A stretch of DNA of 64,000 nucleotides from Anodontia alba. Its lineage: Eukaryota > Mollusca > Bivalvia > Lucinida > Lucinidae. The position numbers were made by a program, and so were the translations under genes. The DNA is taken from contig OZ024828.1 of assembly GCA_964016985.1 (NCBI GenBank), positions 33,371,136-33,435,135 of the forward strand, given 5' to 3'. Shown piece after piece: positions 1 to 10,461 of the stretch. The notes below the pieces were generated by a model, which saw nothing but the letters and a program-made list of their open reading frames with translations, had not been told where the DNA came from and made no database searches. Each line of letters starts with the position of its first letter. The first letter of the stretch is position 1.

Positions 1-373
1 CATTAATAGATATAAATACAAATCCATAGATAAATAAATTAATTTGGAATTAATCATATATGCATCACTCAGGACCCTTGCTCCTAACTTTTGAGTGGAC
101 AGAACAAAGTTTTGCAGGTAAAAACTGCCAAAATACGAGTCAGGGATAACCCTGCACAGTGGACTAATTCCCTTTGCCCGTATGACCAAAAGGCTATGGG
201 ACACCTTTACCTTTTCATTAATGTTTTGTGCTCTCTACAGGGTAAAGTCAGTGGATGATGAATTCAGGAAAAGTGTGAGTATGTTAACTGACCAACTCAA
301 TATGAGCTTAACAACTGTTTAATAGGTTGTAAAACTTCTTTAGAATCAGTTTGATCTTGGTCTACTTTCTTTG

Positions 374-601
374 TTAACCCATTTAAGTCTTGAGACCCCT
401 AAAAGGGTAATTGGCAAACAGTGCAGACCCAGATCAGACACTGCAGAGTGTGGCACCTGGTCAGGGTCTCCACTGTTTGCTAATAGCCTAGCCATTTTTC
501 TCTAGGAATATCTAAATCACATAGCCTAACATACCTAAAATTGAAATTGGACTCTTCCAATATATAATGTGGAGGAGTTCATGCAGTCTACAATGGGTTA
601 A
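374..601 (+). repeat. Family O MITE (TTAACCCATT ends, CAAACAGTG core)
   Basis: TTAA at 374-377 and 598-601 brackets an imperfect foldback. The ends read AACCCATT and AATGGGTT. The middle has GGCAAACAGTGCAGACCC opposite GGGTCTCCACTGTTTGC. Other copies are at 18582-18801 and 34271-34486, with part at 49266-49360. Non-autonomous TTAA element; no coding capacity. Confidence 0.8.
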
Positions 602-1063
602 TTAAGGCCTGTTTATTCAAACACTTAGGTGAAATAAGGTATATAATGATTTTGTAAGTGAACTATGAAAACTGATCAGACTGCACAGCACAGATGTGCC
701 TTCTCTGTTCACTCAATGTCCAGAAAAGACATATTTGCGTGGCATAACTCATATGGCTTCAAACAGTTGATATCAATACCTCTTACAATGAATCCTAATT
801 TTTCTACAATGATTATGTCATTAATTTCTTGAGTAAATGTTGCAATGATAAGATGTAAGCTCACACCGAGGCTTGCTACTGTCCATTCTTAAGTTGACAA
901 AATGTCCTGTGGACAGTGTTTATACTAGAGCATATCACTCGGCATGCTTACGTTACTATAAAAGATCCATTTTATGAGGTAAACCTTTAAACAGGATATC
1001 GGAAACATTCAGAAAAATTGACTTTATATTGAAGAGAGATTAAGTTTGTTATAAATACTATTT
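602..1063. other. Upstream non-coding DNA, no recognised feature
   Basis: AT-rich sequence between two MITEs. I see no open frame with domain content, no RNA gene and no clear promoter. It would be 5' flank or 5' UTR intron of the CACHD1-like gene. Confidence 0.4.
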
Positions 1064-1271
1064 TTACCCTAAGTATTCGGATAGAGAGGCCTGAACAAAC
1101 AGAGTAGACCATGATCAGATGCTGCAGAATGCAGCATCTGATCAGGGTCTACACTGTTTGCCACTCATCCAGCATTTTTTTCTTTGACATATTTTCAGGT
1201 GGTCAAATGAACCTGATCAAATTTTAGAGAAAATTTGGTAAACATTTAAGGTGTCCGAACCCTTAGGGTAA
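1064..1271 (+). repeat. Family A MITE (TTACCCTAAGTATT ends)
   Basis: Starts TTACCCTAAGTATT and ends CCTTAGGGTAA, with the centre GTAGACCATGATCAGATGCT facing AGCATCTGATCAGGGTCTAC. It has the same AAACAG...CTGTTTG core as families B and O but different ends. About ten other copies occur in the window. Confidence 0.8.
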
Positions 1272-1658
1272 GTGTTGTAATCATTGTACATGTACTATAC
1301 AAACTAGTGTCTTTAAAATATTTACTAAATATTTGTTTGAAAAATATAATAAAATAAATAAGCAAAAATATAAAAGAATTGCAGACTTTAAGAATTTCAT
1401 ATTGGAACAGGCTGAAAATGGATATTGCAAATTGGACAATTCAAAAGGATTAATTTTTACATCATTTTTTAATATATATATATATATATAAAAAAACAAT
1501 AACAGGAATTCTGTGATATTTAATGTGTGTTTTTACTTGTAGTTTTCACTGAAGAATGGAATAGGAAAATATGTAATAATGGTGCAGTGAAGCAAATGAA
1601 AATTTAGAAATTAAAGGAAATTATAAAAGCTCGTATTAACTGAATAAATAATACAAAC
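1272..1658. other. AT-rich region immediately upstream of the start codon
   Basis: Contains an (AT)n stretch at about 1473-1492 and several A/T runs. It would hold the 5' UTR. A TATAAAAG string at 1622-1629 lies only 30 bases before the ATG and is not persuasive as a promoter. Confidence 0.4.
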
Positions 1659-2195
1659 ATGTGTAACTTATTAATATTGCTTTATAGAATTTTTATTTAT
1701 ATTTGTGCCATTGAGCTAGTTTTCACTGGCCAAATTGATGACAATGAAGTAAAATCATGGGTTTCAAATTTTGAACAAAATTTAAATGGACACGTAAGTA
1801 ATGTTTTAGCAGTAAATGATATAGAAAACAACTTAAAGAAATACAGTAAAGATCTACTGATAGCAAAAGTAAATGGATCTTCAATGTTCTCTTCTGTCCA
1901 TCAAAGTGTTAGTTTGAGATATACAGATTTAGAATTGGCAGTAAACGCAATTAAGTCTGGCCTTGAGAGTCCTATTTCTCCCACCACTGCTTCTCCAGGT
2001 CCAAAGCCCTTGGTCCCACCTGGTGGGCCAAGCGGTGGCTTTAAGGCACCACTACCAAGATGTTGTAAAGGAGCTGCAAACAAATACCCATACAATGGGA
2101 GGTTCCGAGATGGAGTTGACTTGAAGGAATGTTATGAAAATGTGGATGATACACTTAGGATGGTGTCGGACTCTGGTATAGCTGAAGTATTCAAG
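1659..2195 (+). CDS. CACHD1: CACHD1-like exon 1: signal peptide and N-terminal segment
   Basis: Encodes residues 1-179. The start is chosen at 1659 because an in-frame stop lies at 1641-1643 and no AG lies between it and the ATG, so the frame cannot extend upstream by splicing there. Residues 4-23 are hydrophobic (LLILLYR, then IFIYICAIEL) and read as a signal peptide. KSWV near residue 32 and KKYSKDLL near 60-67 resemble the start of mature alpha2delta proteins. Residues 105-134 form a Pro/Gly-rich insert unlike vertebrate members. C135-C136 and C158 are probable disulphide cysteines, and N72 sits in an N-glycosylation sequon. The donor is AAG|GTAGGT, phase 0. A further upstream signal-peptide exon joined to an internal AG (near 1687 or 1720) is possible but less simple. 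Confidence 0.8.
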
Positions 2196-2589
2196 GTAGG
2201 TTTAATTATGCAGTGTTTATAAGGGGAATTTCGATTGGAACTGCTTCCATGTGCCTTGGACATTAGTTATGTTAACTTTTAGCACTTGCTGGGAACATTT
2301 AGCAGATGGCAAATTGGTGATTTTCTTATTTTTTTTCCAGAAAAAAAAAAAGGTTTGAAATTAAATGTCAAGTTTATTATGAAACAATACTTCAAATTGT
2401 CATCTGAAATTTTAACTTGGCATGCTAAACTGATGAAAGAGGGTAGAGCAACAAGAAAGACAATCTTTAAAGAATGCAAAATCTGGCAAGCTTGCTCTGA
2501 TGTAGTTCTGAAAGAAGGTACAGTAATCTTCAGTCTACTAGACTTGCAGTATACCAGCATAAGTTATAGACTTTATGATGACATACAAA

Positions 2590-2803
2590 TTAAACTTTGT
2601 CATGCTGAATAAATTAAGATGCCATGCCCGCTTCTAATTTTCAGCCAATCAGATTACTTGATCCAGATTGTTGATATAAATTCAAATCCTGAATGACAAA
2701 CAGTGCAGATCCAGATCAGTTGGCTTCTTCAGAAGCCAACTGATCTGGATCTACACTGTTTGCAAAGACAGAGTATATCCGGGTTCAGCAGGACAAGGGT
2801 TAA
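2590..2803 (+). repeat. Family B MITE (TTAA...ACAAGGGTTAA), reference copy
   Basis: TTAA at both ends. The outer inverted repeat is (A)ACCCTTGTCCTGCTGAA. The centre GATCCAGATCAGTTGGCTTC is a perfect foldback around TTCAGAAG-type bases, and GGCAAACAGTG...CACTGTTTGC surrounds it. At least 14 copies occur in the window in both orientations. TTAA ends with CCC/GGG next to them are typical of piggyBac-type elements; the family assignment is inference. Confidence 0.85.
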
Positions 2804-2904
2804 AACCTAAGTTTCAACATTGCAACTTTGACAAACTTCTGCCTCGCTCTTCCCCTTTTTTTTTCAAAAAAAAAACAAAAAACACCTTGTATCAGTTGGA
2901 AGAA

Positions 2905-3062
2905 GTGATCTGACAGTACTACATTGGAATCGTGCCAGTTGCAGAATTTAGGTTGTGACTGCAAGGCGCTTCATTCCTCGGTGCCATTCATTATCACCCC
3001 TTCATTGTCTTGGTAGGCATAAATATTGTTGAAAAAGACGTAAAATGCCAAATCATCGTTAT
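2905..3062. repeat. SINE-like 3' tail fragment
   Basis: Contains TGCAAGGCGCTTCATTCC and a tail ending AAAAAGACGTAAAATGCCAA, the same layout as the tail of the minus-strand SINE at 4963-5134 (its GGGGCGTAAAGCACCAA end) and of 25905-26066. The tRNA-like head is missing. Confidence 0.55.
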
Positions 3063-3086
3063 CATCTCTAAAGTTGTATATTTCAG

Positions 3087-3214
3087 AAAAACTTGGACTA
3101 TCCTGCTATAACTTGGCAGTATTTTGCTGATGATGCAGGACATTATGTGCAGTACCCATCGAACGGAAGACTGTGTGATAAAACTTTCGGCAATCTCTCG
3201 AGTCCACTTGTACA
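3087..3214 (+). CDS. CACHD1: CACHD1-like exon 2: WQYF motif
   Basis: Acceptor TATTTCAG, donor CA|GTAAGT, leaving phase 2. Encodes residues 180-221 plus two bases. The segment NLDYPAITWQYFADDAG contains W189-Q190-Y191-F192, the hallmark just before the VWA domain in both alpha2delta and CACHD1 proteins. An N-glycosylation sequon (NLSS) and one cysteine follow. Joined to exon 3 the split codon becomes CAG (Gln). Confidence 0.88.
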
Positions 3215-3645
3215 GTAAGTATATTGTTTATTTTGTTGGTTGACTATAATAATTCAGGGTGCTATTAACTTCACCATTCTCTTGGCAATTTCAGCAGATG
3301 ACAAATTTATATTTTTCTTATTTTTCCCAAAAGGAGACAGTTTGCATGGCATGTCAAAGCCTATTTACTTGGAAAAAAAAAAAAAAAAAAAAATTTCAAA
3401 ATGTTGTCTACTGAAACTTTTACTTAGCATGCTAAGTGCTAACTAAAAAAGGAGCTAATTTTGCTATTTATACAAAACATTAGGATCTGTTATATTCATT
3501 TAGTAAGTCACTACCAAACAGCCTTTTGCGGAGAGCTGTGTAGGAGGTATTTTATCTTTTCCTTCCAGTATGCTCCATCGCATCCCATCCCATCTTGAGG
3601 CAGTATTGTCAAGCCTACTTAGGAAGGGAATGTGAGACAATCACC

Positions 3646-3891
3646 TGGGCCCAGTTGTTCAAAGTGTCGTTAGCTTAACGAGCTTGTTAAGGTTCATTTT
3701 GTTAACTGTTTTAGCGGATTCAATGTACAATATTCTGATATTTTTTGCTGAAAAAATGTGAGTAGCTTTTGCATTGCAAAAGCTACTCACATTTTTTCAG
3801 CAAAAAATTTCAGCATTTTTGCATATCACTTGATGTAAATTTTAACGAATCGTTAGCTAACGACAACGTTAGTTTTGAACAACTGGGCCCA
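3646..3891 (+). repeat. Family D MITE (TGGGCCCAGTTGTTCAAA ends), reference copy
   Basis: Begins TGGGCCCAGTTGTTCAAA and ends TTTTGAACAACTGGGCCCA. A central perfect palindrome of about 60 bases is built on AAAATGTGAGTAGCTTTTGC. The sub-terminal part has GTTAGCTTAACGAGC facing the CGTTAGCTAACGA-type run. Eight further copies, two of them truncated, were seen. Confidence 0.88.
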
Positions 3892-4047
3892 GTTTAGTGT
3901 CTGTCCATCCATCCAATGTGTATATCTGTAGACACTTAAATTATAGATTTTTAGATTTCCATTTCTATAAATACAAACCTGCTTTTATCTGGATAGTTTT
4001 CTGAAATTTTTGTACTATAGAATGAATGTATCTTTGATCAGAATGTT

Positions 4048-4235
4048 TTAACCCTTGTCATGCTGAATAAATTAAGATGCCAAGTCCACTTATAACTGTC
4101 AGCCAATCAGATTACTAAATCCAGATAGTTGATATAAAGTCACACACTGAATGACAAACAGTGTAGATCCAGATCGGTTGGCTTCAACTGATCTAGATCT
4201 ACAGTTTGAAAAAGTGGGCATGTCCTGTTTTAGAA
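4048..4235 (+). repeat. Family B MITE, 3' end deleted
   Basis: TTAACCCTTGTCATGCTGAA at the left end; the hairpin core is shortened and the right terminal repeat is replaced by unrelated sequence after about 4225. Confidence 0.75.
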
Positions 4236-4962
4236 GTAGAGGACATTTACTCTTTTGCTGTGAATACCACAAATATCTCATCGAATGTAATGAAAACATC
4301 AGTATTTTCACGAGTGCAAAGCAGGAATGAAAATTTGAATATTTCCATTACATGAGATGAAAATTTTTATGGTATTCACTGAAAAAGTGTAAATTTTCTT
4401 TTTACTTTTATTGTTTACACATGAATGCATGCTTCTGATGTCATAACTAACATCCCCAAACAAAACATGAAAATCATGGCGTTGACATTAAGTGCTTAAC
4501 AAGTGAAGCACTGGAGAGACAAAAACAAAGAGTTTTGGCAAATTAAAATAACGTTGTTACGAAAATGTTCCTGACATTCTAACTAAGAAATTGCATACCA
4601 CCACATGATAGTTTTGCTCAGAAACAAAGAAGTTAGAGGAGTTAAAAAAACTGAAGTGGGATCAGCATCTGTCAGGGAAACAATGAAGACAACCTAAATA
4701 ATCCGAAATGAGTAGTGAAAATAACATTGACTTGTTATTTTTCACTTGTGAAAATATCATATTCTTTTACTTGTGAAAATATCAGATTTATTCATTTCAC
4801 ATTGATTTGACCACTTGCAATAAAATAATACAACTTAATATTTTTACAGATATGACTATCATAAAGTGTTCTTGTCTAGAGCATATCTCTACAAAAAGTG
4901 TCCTTAAAAAGGACAGCTGCTGATAGTACCAGACCCTGATTTTGCCAGAAGAAATCTGATGA

Positions 4963-5134
4963 TGGCAGTTTGGTGCTTTACGCCCCTTTCAACATTATTT
5001 AAGTAATGTCGAGATGATGGAAGGGTGATAATGAAAGGCTCTGTGCAATGAAGCGCTGCATAGTCATGGGTTGATTTGAACCCGGGATCTCATAATCCAT
5101 CATTGGGAGCATTAACCACTTGGCCACCTGGAAA
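4963..5134 (-). repeat. tRNA-headed SINE
   Basis: Read on the minus strand: an A-box-like TGGCCAAGTGG near 5115-5130 and a B-box-like GGTTCAAATC near 5076-5088, followed by a CAGCGCTTCATTGCA body and a tail ending GGGGCGTAAAGCACCAAA. No full tRNA cloverleaf is required by the sequence, so a retroposon rather than a tRNA gene. Confidence 0.72.
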
Positions 5135-5136
5135 AT

Positions 5137-5354
5137 GTTGTTAATTAACGTATCGTTAAAACTTTGATCATTAAATATGGCATATATGCTAATATTTTTG
5201 CTGAAAAAATGTGAGTAGCTTTTGCATTTGCAAAAGCTACTCACATTTTTTCAGCAAAAATACCTGTGAATTAGCTATTGTACTTACTAGAATAGTTAAT
5301 ATTTTGACCTTTAACAAGCTCATTAAGCTAACAATGCTTTGAACAACTGGGCCC
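5137..5354 (-). repeat. Family D MITE, one end truncated
   Basis: Central palindrome AATGTGAGTAGCTTTTGC and right end GAACAACTGGGCCC are present; the left GGGCCC end is missing and abuts the SINE at 4963-5134. Confidence 0.82.
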
Positions 5355-5517
5355 TGGACGCTTCCTGGAAGACATGTTTTATATATGTCAGCAGATGGTT
5401 AGACATGTTTCAGTCCAGACAATGACTCATTTGAGAAACATCAGCTCTGATGACTAGTATAATTATTAATGGTAAAATGAAAAAAAAAAAAAAAATATGT
5501 AAAATAAAAAAATGTAT

Positions 5518-5770
5518 GCCTGCCACGGAGATCAAATCCGTGCCCTTCAAAGCAGACTTGTTAACCATCACACTATGAAGAATGTTTCAACTGTTTTTAT
5601 CTCCCTTGTCAAACTCTCTCCAGCATGAGATTGAGGCCTGGATGGCTCATTCGGATGGGTGTCCCAGGCCTGCCCAGGAAAAAGTGTGGTTAGGTAAACT
5701 GACCGTGGTGAACATGACCCTACTGGATTGACTGGGTCATAAATCTCAACACAAACAAAAAGCATGAGAT
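5518..5770 (-). repeat. SINE-like element
   Basis: The minus strand carries a tRNA-like stretch (GTGTGATGGTTAACAAG and GGATTTGATCTCC). The part at 5640-5760 contains CCCAGGCCTGCCCAGGAAAA and GGTTAGGTAAACTGACCG, shared with the SINE tails at 16905-17035 and 33100-33200 but in the plus orientation. Probably two SINE pieces side by side. Confidence 0.5.
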
Positions 5771-6179
5771 TGATAAACTACCTACAGTCGAACCTCAATG
5801 GCTCAAACATCTTTTGGACTATGGAAATTTGTTCTAGATGTGGGTAGTTTGAGCCTCTGAGGGCTAGTTATAGCACTAGGTTAGGAGACAAACGGGAATA
5901 ATATATGGATACTTTTTTGATCTCCCATAAAATAATGGCATGTTGAGTGTATTAATTAGAATTGCCTTGATTCTAATGAGTACACACAACATATATTTTC
6001 ATGATAAAATAGGAAAAACTCCTAAAATATCCCTAAATATTTGTTTTCTTGAGCTGTCACAAGAATATCCTAGGGACTCAAAAACAAATTCGAATTAAGC
6101 ATGGTAAATAAATCTTCACTGTGTGTCATTGCGGTTTTACAGTATATGAAAACCTAATCTTATCTGCCTATCGGCAAAA

Positions 6180-6345
6180 AATATTAAAAGAACTGGATAA
6201 ACTTGATAGAGTTCCTTCCATTTTTGTCAAGGGAGACAACTTTTGTGACTTCCTATTTGCTTTCCTGCATATTAAACCTCTTCTGGGAGCAAATTCTTTC
6301 CTTATAGAGTAGACCCTTTTCCAGAAGGGAACAAAATAAACTTTG
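6180..6345. repeat. Family H foldback (GGAAAGAATTTGCTCCC type)
   Basis: Contains GTCAAGGGAGACAACTTTT, GGGAGCAAATTCTTTCCTT and AGAGTAGACCCCTTTTCCAG, the same modules as at 10462-10562, 47575-47757, 50420-50600 and 50885-51012. Here only one arm is complete. Confidence 0.6.
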
Positions 6346-6626
6346 GCAGTGTTGCCTCCCCTTAATTCTTTGTATGCTGGATAATTTTGTGTGCTCTTTT
6401 GTAGTCTGTGGATTTTATTTTAAGTTAACTTTTTTCAAAAAAATCTTTCAGGAATACCATCAGAGTGTCAAACAGTTTGGATCCACAGATCAGGCCCGAC
6501 ATTTTGTTGGGCCTGATCTGGGTCCAAACTGTTTCGAAAGGTTATCAGCAGACGACACAAATCGCCACTAGCTGGGAAAGAGTTGAAAGTGTTTAAATTC
6601 ACCTTAAGTTTAATTGGAATTTTCAG

Positions 6627-6795
6627 GGAATGGTTTGTAGAGAAGCTACATATGGAGAGAAAGAACTTGGTGATTTTATTGGACAATGGAATCAACACAG
6701 ATAAACTGGCAGCATCTGGTAAACCTGAAACCAAGAGACAACTCATGAAGGATGCTATAGTTAGAAGTCTCAAGACTCTAACTGATAAAGATAAG
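6627..6795 (+). CDS. CACHD1: CACHD1-like exon 3: start of VWA domain
   Basis: Acceptor TTTTCAG, donor AAG|GTACTA, phase 0 at the end. Encodes residues 222-278. The first VWA strand is NLVILLDNGIN (about residues 235-245). The metal-site (MIDAS) consensus DxSxS is replaced here by D241-N-G243-I-N245, so the site is degenerate as in CACHD1 rather than classical alpha2delta. The helix that follows (KRQLMKDAIVRSLKTL) fits the first VWA helix. A family A MITE begins about 13 bases after the donor. Confidence 0.88.
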
Positions 6796-6808
6796 GTACT
6801 ATGGTTAG

Positions 6809-6972
6809 CTTAGGAATACAGACAGACAGGCCTGAGCAAACAGAGTAGACCCAGATCAGATGCCACATTCTGTGGCATCTGATCAGGGAATACACTCTTT
6901 GCTACTCATCCGTCAAGATGTAGTAAAATAGACTTGTTGAAATAAACGTGGTAAGGAGTTAGGTGTCTGCCT
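6809..6972 (+). repeat. Family A MITE just inside intron 3
   Basis: Core GTAGACCCAGATCAGATGCC facing GGCATCTGATCAGGGAATAC. Begins about 13 bases after the exon 3 donor and abuts a family C element at its right end. Confidence 0.75.
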
Positions 6973-7182
6973 TAACACCTAGCACTCTGGGTAAAATTTA
7001 TAGCAGACAACATTTCGAAATATTTTTCTTATTTTTCTCAGAAAACAGGATGACATTTCATGCAAATTGTCTCCTAAGGAGACAATTTGCATGAAATGTC
7101 AAATCCTGTTTTCTGGGAAAAATAAGAAAAATATCATCAATTTGTCGTCTGCTGAAAATGCCCAGAGAGAGGTAAAGGTTAA
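6972..7182 (+). repeat. Family C MITE (TTAACC...GGTTAA), reference copy
   Basis: TTAA at 6972-6975 and 7179-7182. A long near-perfect foldback has TTTTTCTTATTTTTC then TGACATTTCATGCAAATTGT in the arms and CTCCTAAGGAG at the tip; GTAAAGGTTAA closes the element. This is the most abundant of the sub-families with an AGCAGAC sub-terminal motif. Confidence 0.85.
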
Positions 7183-7661
7183 ATATTTAGGAACATGGTA
7201 AGAATTTTGAGCCACATTGAGTAAACATGTGTCTTAGAGTATGAGATGTGCTTTTTCAAATCATCAAATTCATATCTTCTTGCCCATCCATTTTCATGAG
7301 GAGCTTTATGGTTAGCCGATACATTATGCAGTACCCAGTATTACTGTTAGCAGATTGTGAACTCTCTGATCAGACTGTGCAGATGCATAGGCTGATCTGG
7401 ATCATTGCTGTCTCATATGCTCAAAGGCCTCTTTTTAGTTGATATAGCCCATTTATTGGGCCATGTTGAGGAACAAGAGGTCTTCTGCTATATAGTCTGG
7501 TGACAAATGTCATTCCATTTTCCACCCTCTTGGATTTCAGAGAAAAAAATACAATACCCTCTCTAATTATTAAAGTATTCAGTTATTATAAAAGATTTTT
7601 GTTATAAAAGATTGAAGGTAAATAAGAAATTATTTTTAGGTAGATTTAATTAAACGCTCCA

Positions 7662-7702
7662 CCTGCTTGATGACATCATAATATGATGTCATCAAGTAGG
7701 TA
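7662..7702. repeat. Short perfect hairpin
   Basis: CACCTGCTTGATGACATCAT is followed by ATGATGTCATCAAGTAGGTA, giving an uninterrupted stem of about 18 base pairs. Unknown family. Confidence 0.7.
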
Positions 7703-8060
7703 GAGTGTTCAGTGCTCCAGCTAGGATTTGAGGGCAGAGGGGTGCCCTGTAGGGCACTTTTTGCGCAGTCATACAAGAATAATTTGATGTGCTTAGTATC
7801 AAGACATGTTACAAAATATAATCCCATTCCACAATAAATACCTCAAAAATAGAGTATATATAAAACTGCCCTTTAAACACTGATAACTTTTTTTAATTTT
7901 GGTCCAATTTTCATGAAATTTTCACCAAAATGTGGGGTTTTATGTCTGGAGTTGAAATAAGACAGAGGGCAGCTTTAGTAGGGTAGAAGGGCGGCAATAG
8001 AAGGCAACAGGGGTGGCCCGCCCCTCCATATAGGGCTAGCTGGATCACTGGTTAATTTGC

Positions 8061-8411
8061 TACCATATTCGACCTAATTACCGCACATGCTCCTATAAGT
8101 GCACAGTAAAGCAATTAAGTAGCCTTTAGATTACAGTCAGTGTACTTTTATCAACTTCTTTGTAAAAGCATATGTTGTGGGAACTCATTTGAATTGCCTC
8201 AACAAGTCGAAGCAATTCAAACGAGTACCCACAACATATGTTTTTATAAAGAAAATCAGAAAATAATATTGCAAGAGCATCATTAATAATTTAGTCCTCT
8301 GCTGATCTTTCTAGAAAGAGTGACCTTATTAGGTTGATATTTTTCTACAAATTTGTTCAGTAATTTTGAAAAATCTAAGTGCACAGTGCAGTAATTAGGT
8401 CGAATACGGTA
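8061..8411 (+). repeat. Family E MITE (TACCGTATTCGACCTAATTA ends)
   Basis: Ends TACCATATTCGACCTAATTA and TAATTAGGTCGAATACGGTA. Sub-terminal CGCACATGCTCCTATAAG faces CTAAGTGCACAGTGC, and the core CATATGTTGTGGG(T)A(C)TC plus TTTGAATTGCCTC folds on itself. About 350 bp. Other copies are at 8830-9170 and 56621-56969. Confidence 0.86.
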
Positions 8412-8589
8412 TTAGTGTTGTCATTTTCTAGGAAACTGTAAAAGGCGGTCTGTGCACTCACTCAGATGATGTATTTGATTTTCCTTGCAGCATCATTGGA
8501 GGCTGTAGATTATACTAGCAAACAGCAGATAACTAAACTGAAGTCTGCCTATAGCTGCAACAAACATGAATACATTAAATGTCCCCAAA

Positions 8590-8760
8590 GTTTCTGACAA
8601 AATGGCATATGCAAACAGTGTAGACTCAGATCAGACTGCACCTGAAGAGACTACACTATTTGTCATTCCAATAAGTATGCTAAGAAATAACTGCATAAAA
8701 AGCAAAATTTAGGCACAAACAGTATGGAATAAAGTGTTCAAAATTTCAGGCCATTTACTG
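8590..8760 (+). repeat. Family N MITE
   Basis: AAATGGCATATGCAAACAGTGTAGACTCAGATCAGACTGC, given here in pieces (GCAAACAGTGTAGAC; CAGATCAGACTGC), followed by a collapsed right arm. Same central core as families A, B and O but with an AAATGGCATATG flank. Better copies are at 17740-17895 and, inverted, at 32050-32200. Confidence 0.65.
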
Positions 8761-8829
8761 TTCAGAAGACAATTTTGTCATTTTTGCTTGAAAACATATT
8801 TTGCGAATATGCAGTGGCATCACATCACC

Positions 8830-9170
8830 TATCGTATTCGACCTAATTACCGCACATGCTCCTATAAGCGCACAGTCAAGCAATTTAGTAGTTTTTAGAT
8901 TGCAGCCAATGTACTTTTATCCACTTCTTTATAAAAATATGTTGTGGGTACTTGTTTGAATTGCCTCGACTAGTCGAGGCAATTCAAACGAATACCCACA
9001 ACATATGCTTTTATACAGGAAATAAGATAATCATATTGCATAAGCAGCTCCTTGTCATCTGCTGATCTTTCTTTAAAGTGTGTCCTTATCAGGTGGATAT
9101 TTTATTATGTTTTTTCCAGTAATTTTGAAAATTCTAAACACACAGTGCGGTAATTAGGTCGAATACGATA
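8830..9170 (+). repeat. Family E MITE
   Basis: Ends TATCGTATTCGACC and GGTCGAATACGATA; centre GCCTCGACTAGTCGAGGC is a perfect palindrome. Same orientation as the copy at 8061-8411. Confidence 0.86.
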
Positions 9171-9333
9171 TCTTAAATTACTGAAATAACCCAAAGTATT
9201 GGGACTAACAGGTCTAAGCAAACTGTGTAGTAGACCCAGATCAGATGCATGACTGCTACATCACCAGGCAAACACTAAACCTGCTAGACTTATGGCCTTC
9301 AACATTGTCATGAAACAGTGATACTTTAATTCA

Positions 9334-9609
9334 TCACGAAAACATGCCTATAAAAGTTTGACCCCCTTAAACCCCACTTTTATATAGCAAAACTGGGGTT
9401 TACAGGGGTATGCATTATTTTTCTTATTTCTGCTTAAAACATACATTGTGGGTACTCATTAGAACCACCTCAATGAGGCAGTTCTAATGAGTACCCACAA
9501 TCTATGTTTTGAGCAGGAGTATGAAAAATATCAGGATTTTATATCTGAAAATTTTCATTTTTTGTTGGTAAAATTTTCAGTACATTTGAATAGGCATGTT
9601 TTTGTAATG
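9334..9609 (+). repeat. Family F MITE (CATCACGAAAACATGCCTAT ends), reference copy
   Basis: Left end ATCACGAAAACATGCCTAT, right end AATAGGCATGTTTTTGTAAT. The left arm contains its own hairpin (TTAAACCCCACTTTTATATA facing AAACTGGGGTTTA), and the centre is TGGGTACTCATTAGAACC folding on itself. About 280 bp. Six copies. Confidence 0.86.
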
Positions 9610-9759
9610 TGCCTAAAATATTCAGACATCTAAAATGTCTTATTGTACATCCTTAAATTTGAACAGGTCCAATTGACTACTTGACAATGTATCTATAAAG
9701 TGCTGGCTGAATGTTTAAAACAGTATCAACCCTGATCAGATTGCTGCTTTAGTACCATA

Positions 9760-9955
9760 TTAACCCTAAGTATTGGGACAGATAGGCCTTTGCAAACAGT
9801 GTAGACCCAGATCAGATGAGGCAGAATGCAGCATCTGATTGGGGTCCACACTGTTTACCATACATTTTAGACATATCAAGAGGTTGTAGAATGGACTTTT
9901 TCAAATTTTAGGACAAGTATGGTAAGTAGATAAGGTGTCCTAATGCATAGGGTAA
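9760..9955 (+). repeat. Family A MITE
   Basis: Ends TTAACCCTAAGTATTGGGAC and GTCCTAATGCATAGGGTAA; core GTAGACCCAGATCAGATG facing CATCTGATTGGGGTCCAC. Confidence 0.82.
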
Positions 9956-10461
9956 ATATGGTAACAGTTTGATTTGGGTCTATTGAACTCAAATTAAATC
10001 ATCAGTCAGCATCAGTCAGGCAAGTTTCTGGTGGTAAATTTAATTTTATGATAAATGCCTTGAAAAAATACTGCAGAAATCAAAAAGGCAAATGGTTTCT
10101 GATAAAATTCTGTCGAGCACGAGTGAAATTTTCCATTTAGAATAAAAAGCCCAGATGAAAAGGATCCTTCCAAGTGTTATTGAATGGAAGTAAGTGATAC
10201 ATGAATCGATTTGCTCAAGTGTAGCATTTACAAATAAGTATTGTCCAAGCTTTGCAATGGTCAAGCTTTCTTGTGTTAAAAGGATTCAACAGAATACTTC
10301 ATGTACATAATTTCTTGTAAAATGTGATTTTGCTTTTGTATTAAAGTTAAGGAGAAAGGATTCACCTCAAAGAGAGACCATTCTAAGCTAAGTGTTTTTG
10401 CCTCCCTTTTGAAAGGGACTTGCTCCAGTAGAAGATAATTTTCATTACCAGTATATAAATT

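Noticed and set aside
1622..1629. TATAAAAG as a core promoter
   Set aside because: It lies about 30 bases before the ATG, which would leave almost no 5' UTR, and such strings are frequent by chance in this AT-rich DNA.
2286..2612. 108-codon open frame in intron 1
   Set aside because: It corresponds to a decayed family C foldback (AAAAAAAGGTTTG, ATTTTAACTTGGCATGC) running into a family B element; no protein similarity recognised.
5040..5130. Functional tRNA gene on the minus strand
   Set aside because: A and B boxes are present, but no convincing acceptor and anticodon stems close, and the SINE body and tail follow directly.
7636..8040. Separate transposon between 7700 and 8040 (TTGAGGGCAGAGGGGTGCCC and GGGTGGCCCGCCCCTCC)
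   Set aside because: Some GC-rich matching pieces are visible, but I could not define ends or a second copy, so it is not called.
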